Assembly (NCBI GenBank): GCA_964475835.1
Contig: CAYYYL010000002.1
Coordinates: 120,496-184,495 of the forward strand
Length of the DNA stretch: 64,000 bases
Source of the DNA: JABDCI01 sp964475835
GTDB lineage: Bacteria; Verrucomicrobiota; Verrucomicrobiia; JABWAM01
Direction of reading: 5' to 3'
In this document: in pieces, positions 46,030 through 55,788 of the stretch
Position numbering within the stretch: position 1 is the first letter of the stretch
Layout of the letters: every line of letters begins with the position of its first letter
Position numbers and translations under genes: made by a program
The notes under the pieces: generated by a model
Told to the model about the DNA's origin: nothing
Seen by the model: only the letters and a program-made list of their open reading frames with translations
Database searches by the model: none

Positions 46030-46257
46030 ATGATCACAACGAACCTGTTACCTGTGGCCGAACTGGCCTTCAACTCAAAGTTTGCTCTCGCCATCGGCGG
46101 TTTTGGCGCCGCATTGGGCGTCGGCATCATCGGCGGCAAGGCTTCTGAAGCGATCGGGCGCAATCCCGGCGCCTTTGGCAAAATCTTCGGGTTTGCCATC
46201 GTCGCCATGGCCTTTGCAGAAGCCATCGCCTTCTACATGTTCCTCTTCGGAAACTAA
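46030..46257 (+). CDS. atpE: F-type ATP synthase subunit c
   Basis: 75 residues forming two helices around the polar loop GKASEAIGRNPGAF. The ion-binding carboxylate is Glu64 in MAFAEAIAFY. No Na+-type pattern (Gln32 with ESTGIYS-like TM2) is seen, so a proton-coupled ring is expected. The glycine helix GGFGAALGVGIIGG has an Ala replacing one Gly. It has one of the best Shine-Dalgarno sequences of the window (AAGGAA, five bases before ATG), fitting the high copy number of this subunit. Confidence 0.97.
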   Translation: MITTNLLPVAELAFNSKFALAIGGFGAALGVGIIGGKASEAIGRNPGAFGKIFGFAIVAMAFAEAIAFYMFLFGN

Positions 46258-46287
46258 GACTTCAATTCCCGGAGCGGGCATCGAAAG

Positions 46288-46824
46288 ATGTTCGCTCCGT
46301 TTTCCGCTCCTTTTATGGAAGCCGCTCATCAATTGGCTCAAACCTTCGGACTCAGTTGGGGAACATTCATTCCCTACCTGGTCAACTTCATCCTGATCCT
46401 GATCGTATTGCGCATTTTTGCCTATAAACCCCTGCTCGCGATGCTCGACGAGCGTCGCAATATTATTGCCAAGTCGATGGCACAAGCGGAGGAGATCAAA
46501 CAGGAGCTGGCAAAAACCCAGGCAGCCCGGGAGGAGATCCTTTCGAAGGCCAACAGTTCGGCGCAAAAAATGATCGATGAAGCGCGTCAGGCCGCTGAAA
46601 AATTTCGGGACCAGAAGCTCAATGAAGCCCTCCAATCAGCCCAGGAAACCCTGCGAAAGGCGCAGGAAGCTGGGAGACTTGAGCGTGAGAAGATCATGGC
46701 GGACCTCCGCAAGGAAATGGTTTCGCTTGTGGTGACCACCACGGCCAAGGTTGCTGGAAAGGTTTTGACCTCAGAGGATCAGAAACGCCTTTCGGATGAA
46801 ACCCTTAAACAGCTGGCTGCCTGA
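46288..46824 (+). CDS. atpF: F-type ATP synthase subunit b
   Basis: 178 residues. One N-terminal membrane helix is WGTFIPYLVNFILILIVLRI. Then a long charged coiled coil forms the peripheral stalk (LDERRNIIAKSMAQAEEIKQ to LRKAQEAGRLEREKIMADLR). The closing VVTTTAKVAGKVLTSEDQKR contacts the delta subunit. Only one b-type gene exists here. The start is 30 bases after the atpE stop. Confidence 0.95.
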   Translation: MFAPFSAPFMEAAHQLAQTFGLSWGTFIPYLVNFILILIVLRIFAYKPLLAMLDERRNIIAKSMAQAEEIKQELAKTQAAREEILSKANSSAQKMIDEARQAAEKFRDQKLNEALQSAQETLRKAQEAGRLEREKIMADLRKEMVSLVVTTTAKVAGKVLTSEDQKRLSDETLKQLAA

Positions 46825-46827
46825 TTC

Positions 46828-47220
46828 ATGAAAAACTCCCGGGAGGCACGACGCTCAGCTCGAAAGCTCTTTCGTGAATGTTTTGTTCACGGGCACCTGG
46901 ATGTTTCGCGCGTTCAAACGGCTGTCCGCGCAGTGTCCGAACAAAAGCCCCGGCATTTTCTGGGAATTCTTCATGAGATTCTAAAGCTCGTTCGCAACGA
47001 AGTTCAGCAACACACCCTTTCCATTCAATCCGCCACTCTCCTTCAACCCAACGATGTGGATCAGATCCGTTACAGCCTAGAAACCCGCCATCCCGGAATT
47101 CTGATGAGCCGGCATGAAGTCAACGCCAACCTTATCGGCGGTCTTCGAGTCAAAATCGGAAGCGATGTATGGGACGGATCCATCGCCGGGAAACTCCAAC
47201 AAATTCAAGCTGCTTTGTAA
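46828..47220 (+). CDS. atpH: F-type ATP synthase subunit delta, short form
   Basis: 130 residues versus about 175-180 in most bacteria. The C-terminal stalk-binding domain is intact: HTLSIQSATLLQPNDVDQIR and VNANLIGGLRVKIGSDVWDG. The N-terminal six-helix domain that clamps the alpha-subunit tips is reduced to about 60 residues. It starts three bases after atpF. No frameshift or lost upstream frame is apparent, so the shortening seems genuine. Confidence 0.9.
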   Translation: MKNSREARRSARKLFRECFVHGHLDVSRVQTAVRAVSEQKPRHFLGILHEILKLVRNEVQQHTLSIQSATLLQPNDVDQIRYSLETRHPGILMSRHEVNANLIGGLRVKIGSDVWDGSIAGKLQQIQAAL

Positions 47221-47238
47221 CTTAAAACACCTGCTCTT

Positions 47239-48771
47239 ATGTCGAACATCCTCGAGGATATCCAATCCCAAATCTCCGGCCTGAAGTCATCTGTCAACCG
47301 CCAGAACGTCGGCACCGTTCGTGAAATCGGTGATGGTGTGGCGAAAATCGAAGGGCTTACAGACGTGATGCTGAACGAAATGATCGAGTTTCCCGGTGGC
47401 GCCTACGGTTTGGCTTTGAATCTTGAAGAGACGGAAGTCGGCGCCGTGGTGCTCGGGGAGTTCCGGCACATCAAGGAGGGCGACGAGGTTAAGACCACGG
47501 GACGCCTTCTGCAGGTCCCCGTGGGTAAATCCATGCTTGGACGGGTGGTGAACTCCCTGGGGCAGCCTCTGGATGGCAAGGGCCCCATCAAATCGGAAAC
47601 CTCCTACCCTGTTGAAAAAATCGCGCCCGGCATCATCAAACGCCGGAGCGTCACCCAACCCGTACAGACGGGCATCATGTCCATTGATGCCATGATTCCC
47701 ATCGGTCGTGGGCAGCGTGAGTTGATCATTGGGGATCGCGCCACCGGAAAGACGACCATCGCCATTGATACCATCATCAATCAGTCCCGACTCAATCGGG
47801 CTGCCGCTGCGGAGGGTGACAAGGAATATCGTCCACTCTATTGTATTTACGTCGCCATCGGCCAGAAAAACGCCAACGTGGCGCGAACCATCGATGTTTT
47901 GGAACGCGAAGGAGCCATGGACTTTACCATCGTTGTTTCAGCTCCGGCCTCCGACACGGCCGCCAACCAGTTCATCGCCCCCTTCTCCGGCGCCGCGATG
48001 GGCGAATGGTTCATGGACAACGGCATGGATGCCCTGATCATTTATGATGACCTTTCCAAGCACGCCGTGGCCTATCGACAGGTGTCACTTCTCCTGAAGC
48101 GTCCCTCGGGCCGTGAAGCCTATCCCGGGGATGTCTTCTATCTTCACTCCCGACTTCTGGAGCGTGCAGCTCGTCTCAGCGAAAAAGCGGGCAATGGATC
48201 GCTGACCGCACTTCCCATTATCGAAACGCAGGCCGGCGACGTTTCGGCCTATATCCCGACAAACGTGATCTCCATCACGGACGGTCAGATCTACCTCGAA
48301 ACCGATCTCTTTTATCAGGGCATCCGTCCCGCCATTTCGGTCGGTCTCTCCGTCTCTCGAGTTGGTTCCGCCGCGCAGATCAAGGCAATGAAGCAGGTGG
48401 CCGGCAAGACCAAGTTAGAGCTTGCCCAATATCGTGAACTTGCGGCCTTTGCCCAGTTCGGATCCGACCTCGATCCAAAGACCAAGGCTACGCTGGACCG
48501 TGGTCAGCGCACCGTGGAATTATTCAAGCAGACTCAGTATCAGCCGATACCTGTCGAGACCCAGGCCTCCCTCCTCTGGGCCATGACCAATGGACACTTT
48601 GATTCCATTGCTGTGGAAAAGGTGAAGGATTTTCAAACAAAGTTTTCCGAGTTTCTGACCACGCGCAAAGCGGATCTCCTGGCCAAAATCCGGAAAGAAA
48701 AAGCCATCAGTGAAACTCTTGCCGGGGAGCTCAAACAGGTGGTGGAAAGCTTCAAGCAGACGTATAAATAG
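47239..48771 (+). CDS. atpA: F-type ATP synthase subunit alpha
   Basis: 510 residues, regulatory nucleotide-binding subunit of the F1 head. The P-loop is GDRATGKTTIAID, and conserved elements are QTGIMSIDAMIPIGRGQREL and PAISVGLSVSRVGSAAQIKA with the arginine finger region. N-terminal beta-barrel, central nucleotide domain and C-terminal helical bundle are complete. It lies 18 bases after atpH. Confidence 0.98.
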   Translation: MSNILEDIQSQISGLKSSVNRQNVGTVREIGDGVAKIEGLTDVMLNEMIEFPGGAYGLALNLEETEVGAVVLGEFRHIKEGDEVKTTGRLLQVPVGKSMLGRVVNSLGQPLDGKGPIKSETSYPVEKIAPGIIKRRSVTQPVQTGIMSIDAMIPIGRGQRELIIGDRATGKTTIAIDTIINQSRLNRAAAAEGDKEYRPLYCIYVAIGQKNANVARTIDVLEREGAMDFTIVVSAPASDTAANQFIAPFSGAAMGEWFMDNGMDALIIYDDLSKHAVAYRQVSLLLKRPSGREAYPGDVFYLHSRLLERAARLSEKAGNGSLTALPIIETQAGDVSAYIPTNVISITDGQIYLETDLFYQGIRPAISVGLSVSRVGSAAQIKAMKQVAGKTKLELAQYRELAAFAQFGSDLDPKTKATLDRGQRTVELFKQTQYQPIPVETQASLLWAMTNGHFDSIAVEKVKDFQTKFSEFLTTRKADLLAKIRKEKAISETLAGELKQVVESFKQTYK

Positions 48772-48790
48772 TAACAAGTCATAAGCCGCC

Positions 48791-49663
48791 ATGCCTAACA
48801 CGAGAGATATACGCCGCCGGATCAAGTCGATCAAAAATACGGCGCAGATCACGAAAGCCATGCAAATGGTTGCCGCCTCGAAGATGAGGAAGGCCCAGCA
48901 GCAGGCTCTCGCCGGGCGTCCCTATGCGGGCTTGATCAACAGGATCCTTGCCCATGCCCAACTCGGTTCTGAGGAGGTTCATCCCCTTCTTAAAAAGCGA
49001 CCGGTCAAGGCTGTCGGGGTCATCCTGATCAGTACGGACAAGGGGCTATGCGGCAGTTTGAATACCAATCTGCTTCGTGAAGCCGGACATTGCGATCCCG
49101 CCACGACAAAATTTGTATCCGTTGGGCGAAAAGGCAGGGCATTTCTCGTTCGGATGAAACGGGATTTGATTGCGGATTTCGAAATGAAGGAAGCCCCCAC
49201 CCTTTCCTACACAAAGAAAATCTCGCAGTTCATGATCGACAGTTACATGAAGGGCGAGATCGATCAAATCGACATTCTCTACACGGATTTTATTTCCACG
49301 ATCAATCAGAAGCCTGTGCGCAGGCAACTGGTTCCGATCATGGAACTCAAGCAACTCCAGGCAGGTCTTACCCAGGAGTCGCATGAGAACCATGAAGTCG
49401 ACGGGTTACAGGCGATTTTTGAACCCTCCGCATCCGCCGTGCTTGGAGCCCTTCTCCCACATTACATCCACTATCAAGTCTATCACGCCTACCTGGAATC
49501 CAAGGCGAGCGAGCATTCTGCCCGGATGGTTGCCATGAAAAACGCCACCGACAATGCCAAGCAGATCATCAAGGATCTCACGCTGGAATATAACAAAGTC
49601 CGTCAGGCAGGCATCACGAAGGAATTGCTCGAGATCACGACAGCTCAGATGGCCATGGCTTAA
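48791..49663 (+). CDS. atpG: F-type ATP synthase subunit gamma
   Basis: 290 residues forming the rotor shaft. Its first helix DIRRRIKSIKNTAQITKAMQ and last helix EYNKVRQAGITKELLEITTA are the long antiparallel coiled coil. The middle has VILISTDKGLCGSLNTNLLR. It starts 19 bases after atpA. No Shine-Dalgarno is visible. Confidence 0.98.
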   Translation: MPNTRDIRRRIKSIKNTAQITKAMQMVAASKMRKAQQQALAGRPYAGLINRILAHAQLGSEEVHPLLKKRPVKAVGVILISTDKGLCGSLNTNLLREAGHCDPATTKFVSVGRKGRAFLVRMKRDLIADFEMKEAPTLSYTKKISQFMIDSYMKGEIDQIDILYTDFISTINQKPVRRQLVPIMELKQLQAGLTQESHENHEVDGLQAIFEPSASAVLGALLPHYIHYQVYHAYLESKASEHSARMVAMKNATDNAKQIIKDLTLEYNKVRQAGITKELLEITTAQMAMA

Positions 49664-49700
49664 ATTTCACTTCATCCTCTTACTTCAAACTTCTGTTTTT

Positions 49701-51107
<1,407 letters not shown>

Positions 51108-51141
51108 ATCCATTTTTAAACTTCGATCGTTTATCCATTTT

Positions 51142-51546
51142 ATGCCCTTGCGACTCGAAATAGCCACCCCCGAAGGACAGGCCTTCTCCGAAGAGGTTGA
51201 TCAGGTTGTGCTTCCCGGGGTTGAGGGTGAATTTGGAGTGCTTCCCGGACACGAACCTCTTATCACGCAGATTCATCCTGGAGAGCTGGTTGTCACGCAA
51301 CGATCCAAGACCCACTACCTGGCTATTGGGGAGGGCTTTGTGGAAGTAGGGCCGGATCGGGTGTTTGTGATCAGTCACATGGCCATCCGCTCGGATGATA
51401 TCGATGAGATGGAAGCGGAGACGGCCCGCAAAAGGGCTGAGGATGCCCTCTCCCAGAAGCTTTCCGATGAAGAAACGGCCACCGTCACCTCCGCCCTCAT
51501 GCATGCCCTTGCCCAGCTTCATGTGAAACGGCGTCATCGGCCGTGA
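51142..51546 (+). CDS. atpC: F-type ATP synthase subunit epsilon
   Basis: 134 residues. N-terminal beta-sandwich with LEIATPEGQAFSEEVDQVVL, PGVEGEFGVLPGHEPLITQI and AIGEGFVEVGPDRVFVISHM. The C-terminal helical hairpin (AETARKRAEDALSQKLSDEE) can inhibit ATP hydrolysis in related enzymes. It is the last gene of the operon; no clear terminator follows in the 96 bases before yraN. Confidence 0.96.
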   Translation: MPLRLEIATPEGQAFSEEVDQVVLPGVEGEFGVLPGHEPLITQIHPGELVVTQRSKTHYLAIGEGFVEVGPDRVFVISHMAIRSDDIDEMEAETARKRAEDALSQKLSDEETATVTSALMHALAQLHVKRRHRP

Positions 51547-51642
51547 TGAGGCCAGAGTAAGCTTCTCTAATAGCGGAGGATGATTTTTTCGGAGAGTGTA
51601 TGGACGGAGTTCAGGACCCACCGTAGGTTCCTTTAAAACCGC

Positions 51643-52053
51643 ATGACCTTTCTCAATTTCTTTCGGTCGCTTCCGAAAGGAGCCCCTCCTCCGACAGGTT
51701 CCGAAGGGGAGATGGCCGCTGCCCGCTTCCTGAAGCGCCAGGGAATGAAAATTCTCGTGCAAAACTACCGCTGTCGTTTTGGCGAAATTGACCTGGTCAC
51801 CCGGGATCGTGACACCTTGGTTTTTGTCGAGGTAAAAACCCGCACTTCGGACAAATTTGGAGACCCGTCGCAGGCCGTGACCACCGAAAAAAAGCGGCAC
51901 ATGAGCCGTGTGGCCCTCGATTACATGCGCCGGCTCCGGCTTTCCCGGGTACAAGCCAGATTCGATATTGTGGAGGTCACCGCCGTGGGGGCCAAGTGGA
52001 CCTGTCACCACATTCCAAACGCATTTCCCCTCAGCGAGCCCTACCTCGGTTGA
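51643..52053 (+). CDS. yraN: YraN-family (UPF0102) nuclease-fold protein
   Basis: 136 residues with a restriction-endonuclease-like fold. Visible are ENYxC-like QNYRCRFGEIDLVTRDRDTL and the FVEVKTRTSDKFGDPSQAVT segment. The Glu-Val-Lys triad is the usual metal-site pattern; the biological role of the family is undefined. It overlaps the convergent der gene by 23 bases at the 3' ends. Confidence 0.93.
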   Translation: MTFLNFFRSLPKGAPPPTGSEGEMAAARFLKRQGMKILVQNYRCRFGEIDLVTRDRDTLVFVEVKTRTSDKFGDPSQAVTTEKKRHMSRVALDYMRRLRLSRVQARFDIVEVTAVGAKWTCHHIPNAFPLSEPYLG

Positions 52054-53482
52054 CAGGTCGTCTCCCACCTGTTTCCTCGGCGTCTGTTTTCGCCCCTTTT
52101 TCCCGGAGGTGAAATACTACGGGGCAACCCGGAAGAGGATGCTCTTGACGAAGTTGATTGGCCAGATATCGACCGTAGCTCTCCACCCACAGATTGCGAT
52201 GATTGACAAAAAGCAGGAAGGTCGGAACTCCTTCCCCTTCCTTTTGAATCGCATAATAGATTTTCAGGCGCTTTCCTGATTTCATGGGCGGTTGCACCTG
52301 GTCCTGGGCCCGGTTGAGAATTCGATTGAGGATGCCTGTGCTGAAGGTTGCCTTTCGGGCGTGATTGATGCGATCGATCTCCTTCCAAATGCTTTGCGCC
52401 TGGTACCCCTGAACGGCAGAGACAAACATCATCGGGGCGTAGTCGAGAAATGGAACATATCCCCGTAAAGAAGTCTCATATTCACTCCTCGAAACCACCC
52501 GCCGCTTGACCTTACGCACTCGAACACTGTCGCCATCCATTTCACGACGCTCCTCCACCTGCTCATTCAAATCCCATTTATTGATTAGGATCAGACAGGG
52601 TTTGTGGTAGTCCAGAATCATACGGGCGATCTCCCGATCCTGCCTCGTGGCACCGTCCTGGGATTGCAGCATTAATACCGCCAGGTCGCAACGGGCCACA
52701 CTTTTCTCCGTGGAGTGCCGGCTGTACATTTCCACATTGTCATGGATCTTTGACTTGCTCCGGACCCCGGCTGTATCGACCAGAAAATAGGTCGTCTTGT
52801 GATACGAGACTTTTAATTCAATGGCGTCACGTGTCGTTCCCGGCACATCACTCACAATCACTCGCTCGGCGCCGGCCAGACGATTGGTCAGACTGGACTT
52901 TCCGACGTTGGGACGCCCTACAATGGCAACACGCGGTCCCATGGCCTCGGGCTTCAGGACCTTTCGTCCTTCCACCACCTCCTTGTGCCGCTTCAACAAC
53001 GCTTCCCATAGCTCTGAAATTCCACGTCCCTGAGAAGCCGATACCGGAAAAGTCGGTTCCAGCCCCATTCGAAAAAATTCACCAGCCTGATCTTCACTGG
53101 CAGGTCTGTCCAACTTGTTGACCAGAAGCCAGGGATTCTTCCCGCTTTTTCGAAGCTTTCGGATGATTTCTAGATCTAAGGGAGTCACCCCGTCCCGACC
53201 ATCCATGACCACCAAAATGACATCCGCAGTTTCCATGGCGATCTCGGTCTGCATTTCCACAGCGGTCGCAATCTCCTTAGGGGTTACGGATTGGTCAAAT
53301 AGACCAATTCCACCGGTGTCAACGATTTCGAAAAGGTGCTCCTTGTACGACGTTTCCACGCTTATCCGATCACGGGTCACCCCAGGCTGATCGTGGACAA
53401 TGGATACCGTTCGGTGAGCCAAACGATTTAGAAGGGCCGATTTTCCCACATTAGGTCGGCCTACGAGCACAACTTTCAACAT
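52031..53482 (-). CDS. der: Ribosome-biogenesis GTPase Der (EngA)
   Basis: 483 residues with two tandem Era-like G domains and a C-terminal KH-like domain. G1 motifs are GRPNVGKSALLNRL and GRPNVGKSSLTNRL, with DTGG and DTAG G3 motifs and NKLD/NKWD G4 motifs. It acts in 50S subunit assembly. The extreme C-terminus is lysine- and arginine-rich (KTDAEETGGRRPVNRGRAR). Confidence 0.97.
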   Translation of the reverse strand: MLKVVLVGRPNVGKSALLNRLAHRTVSIVHDQPGVTRDRISVETSYKEHLFEIVDTGGIGLFDQSVTPKEIATAVEMQTEIAMETADVILVVMDGRDGVTPLDLEIIRKLRKSGKNPWLLVNKLDRPASEDQAGEFFRMGLEPTFPVSASQGRGISELWEALLKRHKEVVEGRKVLKPEAMGPRVAIVGRPNVGKSSLTNRLAGAERVIVSDVPGTTRDAIELKVSYHKTTYFLVDTAGVRSKSKIHDNVEMYSRHSTEKSVARCDLAVLMLQSQDGATRQDREIARMILDYHKPCLILINKWDLNEQVEERREMDGDSVRVRKVKRRVVSRSEYETSLRGYVPFLDYAPMMFVSAVQGYQAQSIWKEIDRINHARKATFSTGILNRILNRAQDQVQPPMKSGKRLKIYYAIQKEGEGVPTFLLFVNHRNLWVESYGRYLANQLRQEHPLPGCPVVFHLREKGAKTDAEETGGRRPVNRGRAR

Positions 53483-53611
53483 GGACCGATGTTGCCATAA
53501 CGGCTGTCCAAGGAAAAACTAAAACCACTCATCTCTCAAGATAATGGGAAAAATGCCGAATTTTCATAGTATCAGGTCTTCTAACCCATTGGCACCAAGC
53601 GTCTTAAGTTG

Positions 53612-53640
53612 TTGACTTTTGACAATTTTAATCATATTGT
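53612..53640 (+). promoter_or_regulatory. Predicted promoter of the ankyrin gene
   Basis: TTGACT (53612-53617) and TATTGT (53635-53640) are 17 bases apart. The start of transcription would be near 53647, which would leave about 54 bases ahead of the ATG at 53701. Confidence 0.5.
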
Positions 53641-53700
53641 AAATTTGTGAGTTCCAGGCCCACCTCATCGACTCAGAATGAGCTTCCCTCGCGGAACGAG

Positions 53701-55302
53701 ATGCAGACCAGTCTGCTCCGGGCTGCCGCCATCGGAAACACCGTCAAGGTCAAGACTTTGCTGGCACGGGGTGCGAATGCCAATCTTGCGAGTGAGGATG
53801 ATCGTTTGACCCCTTTGATGTGGGCGGCCATGAATGGGCATCCTGGAGCGGTGAAATCCCTCTTGGACAAGGGGGCGGATCCGAACATTTGTGACAATCA
53901 GGGCCGCACGGCACTCATGCTTGCGGCTGAACATGGACATGCCACCACCGTCAAACTCCTTTTGGAGCACGGGGCGGATGCCCATGCCCGGGATGAAAGT
54001 GGATCGACCGCCCTAGGAGTGGCAGTGGTCAATGATCACAAGCGTATCGTCAAGCTTCTCACCGACGCGGGCGTGGTCATGGCCACATGGATGGATTGGA
54101 ATGCCCGTCCGCGCACTCGTGGACAGGTGCTTGGGCCTGGGGGACAACCTCGACTCCCCAAAGGGGCTTCCCAATTGGTGAAGCTTCGAACCGATGAGCC
54201 CCCCGTCGAACCCGAAAAAAAGACCTCTATCAGTCGGCCTCCTCAGCCGTTAACGCCACCTCCCCCCCCACCGGGACCTGCGCCAAAGATTGATTTTAGT
54301 GGGGAAGCTCCCCTGGGTGAAGCCAAGCCGCCTCCCAGTATTCCCCCGCAGGAAACTGTAACTCCCGTGGTCCCTGCCCCTCTGAAACCTCTCGAAAAGG
54401 AATCACTCGCCCCGTCGCCCACTTTGCCCGACGACATTCTCGGAATCCAAACCCACACCGTATGCTGTGAGCTGAAGCACGGGCAAGCGGCACCCCTGAC
54501 GACCAGCCGCAACTCCCAATTAAAGACCGAGCTCGAGGCGTTTTTCGCCAATTTTGGATACCAGCCGGCCCTCATCGCAGCCTTTCTCATTCCCCTCCTT
54601 ACGAAGGGCAAAGTACGAATTGACGCTGGTGAGCGTATCGAACGAACTGAAATTTCGCCCGCTCACATCCTCTCCCGTATGCAGGCGGAAACCTTCTATA
54701 CTCATCTTCTTGAGTTGCTCAAGGATAAGATCTCCCCTGAAGCAGAAGCTGAAAAAGTCGATCTTGCCGATTTTGCAGGAGAAGAGGAAAAAGACGAAAC
54801 CAGTAACGTTCAGGCTCTTACCCTTAACAGCGCAGCGCTTCTTCGAGCTGTGATGGAGGGGCGCACGACGACCACTAAAGTCCTTTTGGACGAAGGTGCG
54901 GACGTCAACACCCGTCTTCCCGATGGCTGGACGGCCTTGATGTGCGCCGCCTATAACGGGCACGTTGACACGATCAAGGTGCTTATTGCCTACGACGCCG
55001 ATGTCAATGCCCGCGGGGGCCATGGCTGGACCGCTCTCATGGTCGCGGTCTGGAATGGTCACAGCGAAATTGCCAAAGCTCTGGTGGGTAACGGAGCGGA
55101 TGTTGAAGCCCGGGACGAGAATCAGAAAACTGTGTTGATGTGGGCCGCCCAGAAGGGAAATCAGGAAATCGTTCAACTTCTTCTCGACCGCGGGGTCCGA
55201 GTCAATGCCCGGAACAACCGGGGGCTGACCTCCCTGACCTACGCTTTGCGTGAAGGGCACACCGAAGTCGCGAATCTTCTTCGTAAAGCGGGAGCCGTCT
55301 GA
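53701..55302 (+). CDS. Two-array ankyrin-repeat protein
   Basis: 533 residues, no signal peptide, so cytoplasmic. Residues 1-126 hold four ankyrin repeats (for example TPLMWAAMNGHPGAVKSLLD). A proline-rich linker spans about 165-245, and a helical block about 265-345 (KTELEAFFANFGYQPALIAA) matches no family I recognise. Five further repeats fill 375-533 (GWTALMCAAYNGHVDTIKVL). Ankyrin repeats bind proteins; the partner is unknown. The ATG at 53701 starts at the first repeat; an in-frame GTG at 53647 would add 18 low-complexity residues and coincide with the predicted transcription start. Confidence 0.85.
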   Translation: MQTSLLRAAAIGNTVKVKTLLARGANANLASEDDRLTPLMWAAMNGHPGAVKSLLDKGADPNICDNQGRTALMLAAEHGHATTVKLLLEHGADAHARDESGSTALGVAVVNDHKRIVKLLTDAGVVMATWMDWNARPRTRGQVLGPGGQPRLPKGASQLVKLRTDEPPVEPEKKTSISRPPQPLTPPPPPPGPAPKIDFSGEAPLGEAKPPPSIPPQETVTPVVPAPLKPLEKESLAPSPTLPDDILGIQTHTVCCELKHGQAAPLTTSRNSQLKTELEAFFANFGYQPALIAAFLIPLLTKGKVRIDAGERIERTEISPAHILSRMQAETFYTHLLELLKDKISPEAEAEKVDLADFAGEEEKDETSNVQALTLNSAALLRAVMEGRTTTTKVLLDEGADVNTRLPDGWTALMCAAYNGHVDTIKVLIAYDADVNARGGHGWTALMVAVWNGHSEIAKALVGNGADVEARDENQKTVLMWAAQKGNQEIVQLLLDRGVRVNARNNRGLTSLTYALREGHTEVANLLRKAGAV

Positions 55303-55306
55303 GGGT

Positions 55307-55783
55307 TTAGATCGCCCTCTCTCCCTGCGCGGTGGAATTCGACGCAGTCTGCCGGATCGCTTCGTACAACCCGATGCCCACTGCGGTGGATAAATTGAGG
55401 CTTCTCGCTTCAGGTTCCAGCATAGGAATGGTCAGTGTCTCATCCAAAAGCGTTTCCAGCAACGCCTCAGGCAACCCCTTTGTCTCCCTTCCAAACACCA
55501 GATAATCCCCAGCCTTAAAACTTGCACTCCAGTGAGCTTTTTGGCCCTTGGTTGAAAAATAGTACACGCGGTCAGCCGCGGCAAGGCACTCCTCCAGGGA
55601 CGCATGCTCCTGTATCGTGGTCATCTCAAGGTAATCCATTCCGGAACGTTTCATCGCCCGATCATCCAGTTTGAATCCAAGAGGATGAACAAGGTGCAAA
55701 ACTGAGCGCGTTGCCGCACACAAACGGGCGATGTTACCCGTATTCGATGGGATCTCCGGCTCAACAAGAACAATGTGAAACAC
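55307..55783 (-). CDS. trmL: tRNA (cytidine/uridine-34 2'-O)-methyltransferase
   Basis: 158-residue SPOUT (SpoU-class) enzyme methylating the wobble nucleotide 34 ribose of tRNA-Leu. The knotted SAM site motifs are PEIPSNTGNIARLCAAT, FGRETKGLPEALL and PMLEPEARSLNLSTAVGIGL. Length and order match TrmL. It uses a GTG start and overlaps nothing; the cysI stop lies five bases upstream. Confidence 0.95.
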   Translation of the reverse strand: MFHIVLVEPEIPSNTGNIARLCAATRSVLHLVHPLGFKLDDRAMKRSGMDYLEMTTIQEHASLEECLAAADRVYYFSTKGQKAHWSASFKAGDYLVFGRETKGLPEALLETLLDETLTIPMLEPEARSLNLSTAVGIGLYEAIRQTASNSTAQGERAI

Positions 55784-55788
55784 GATCC

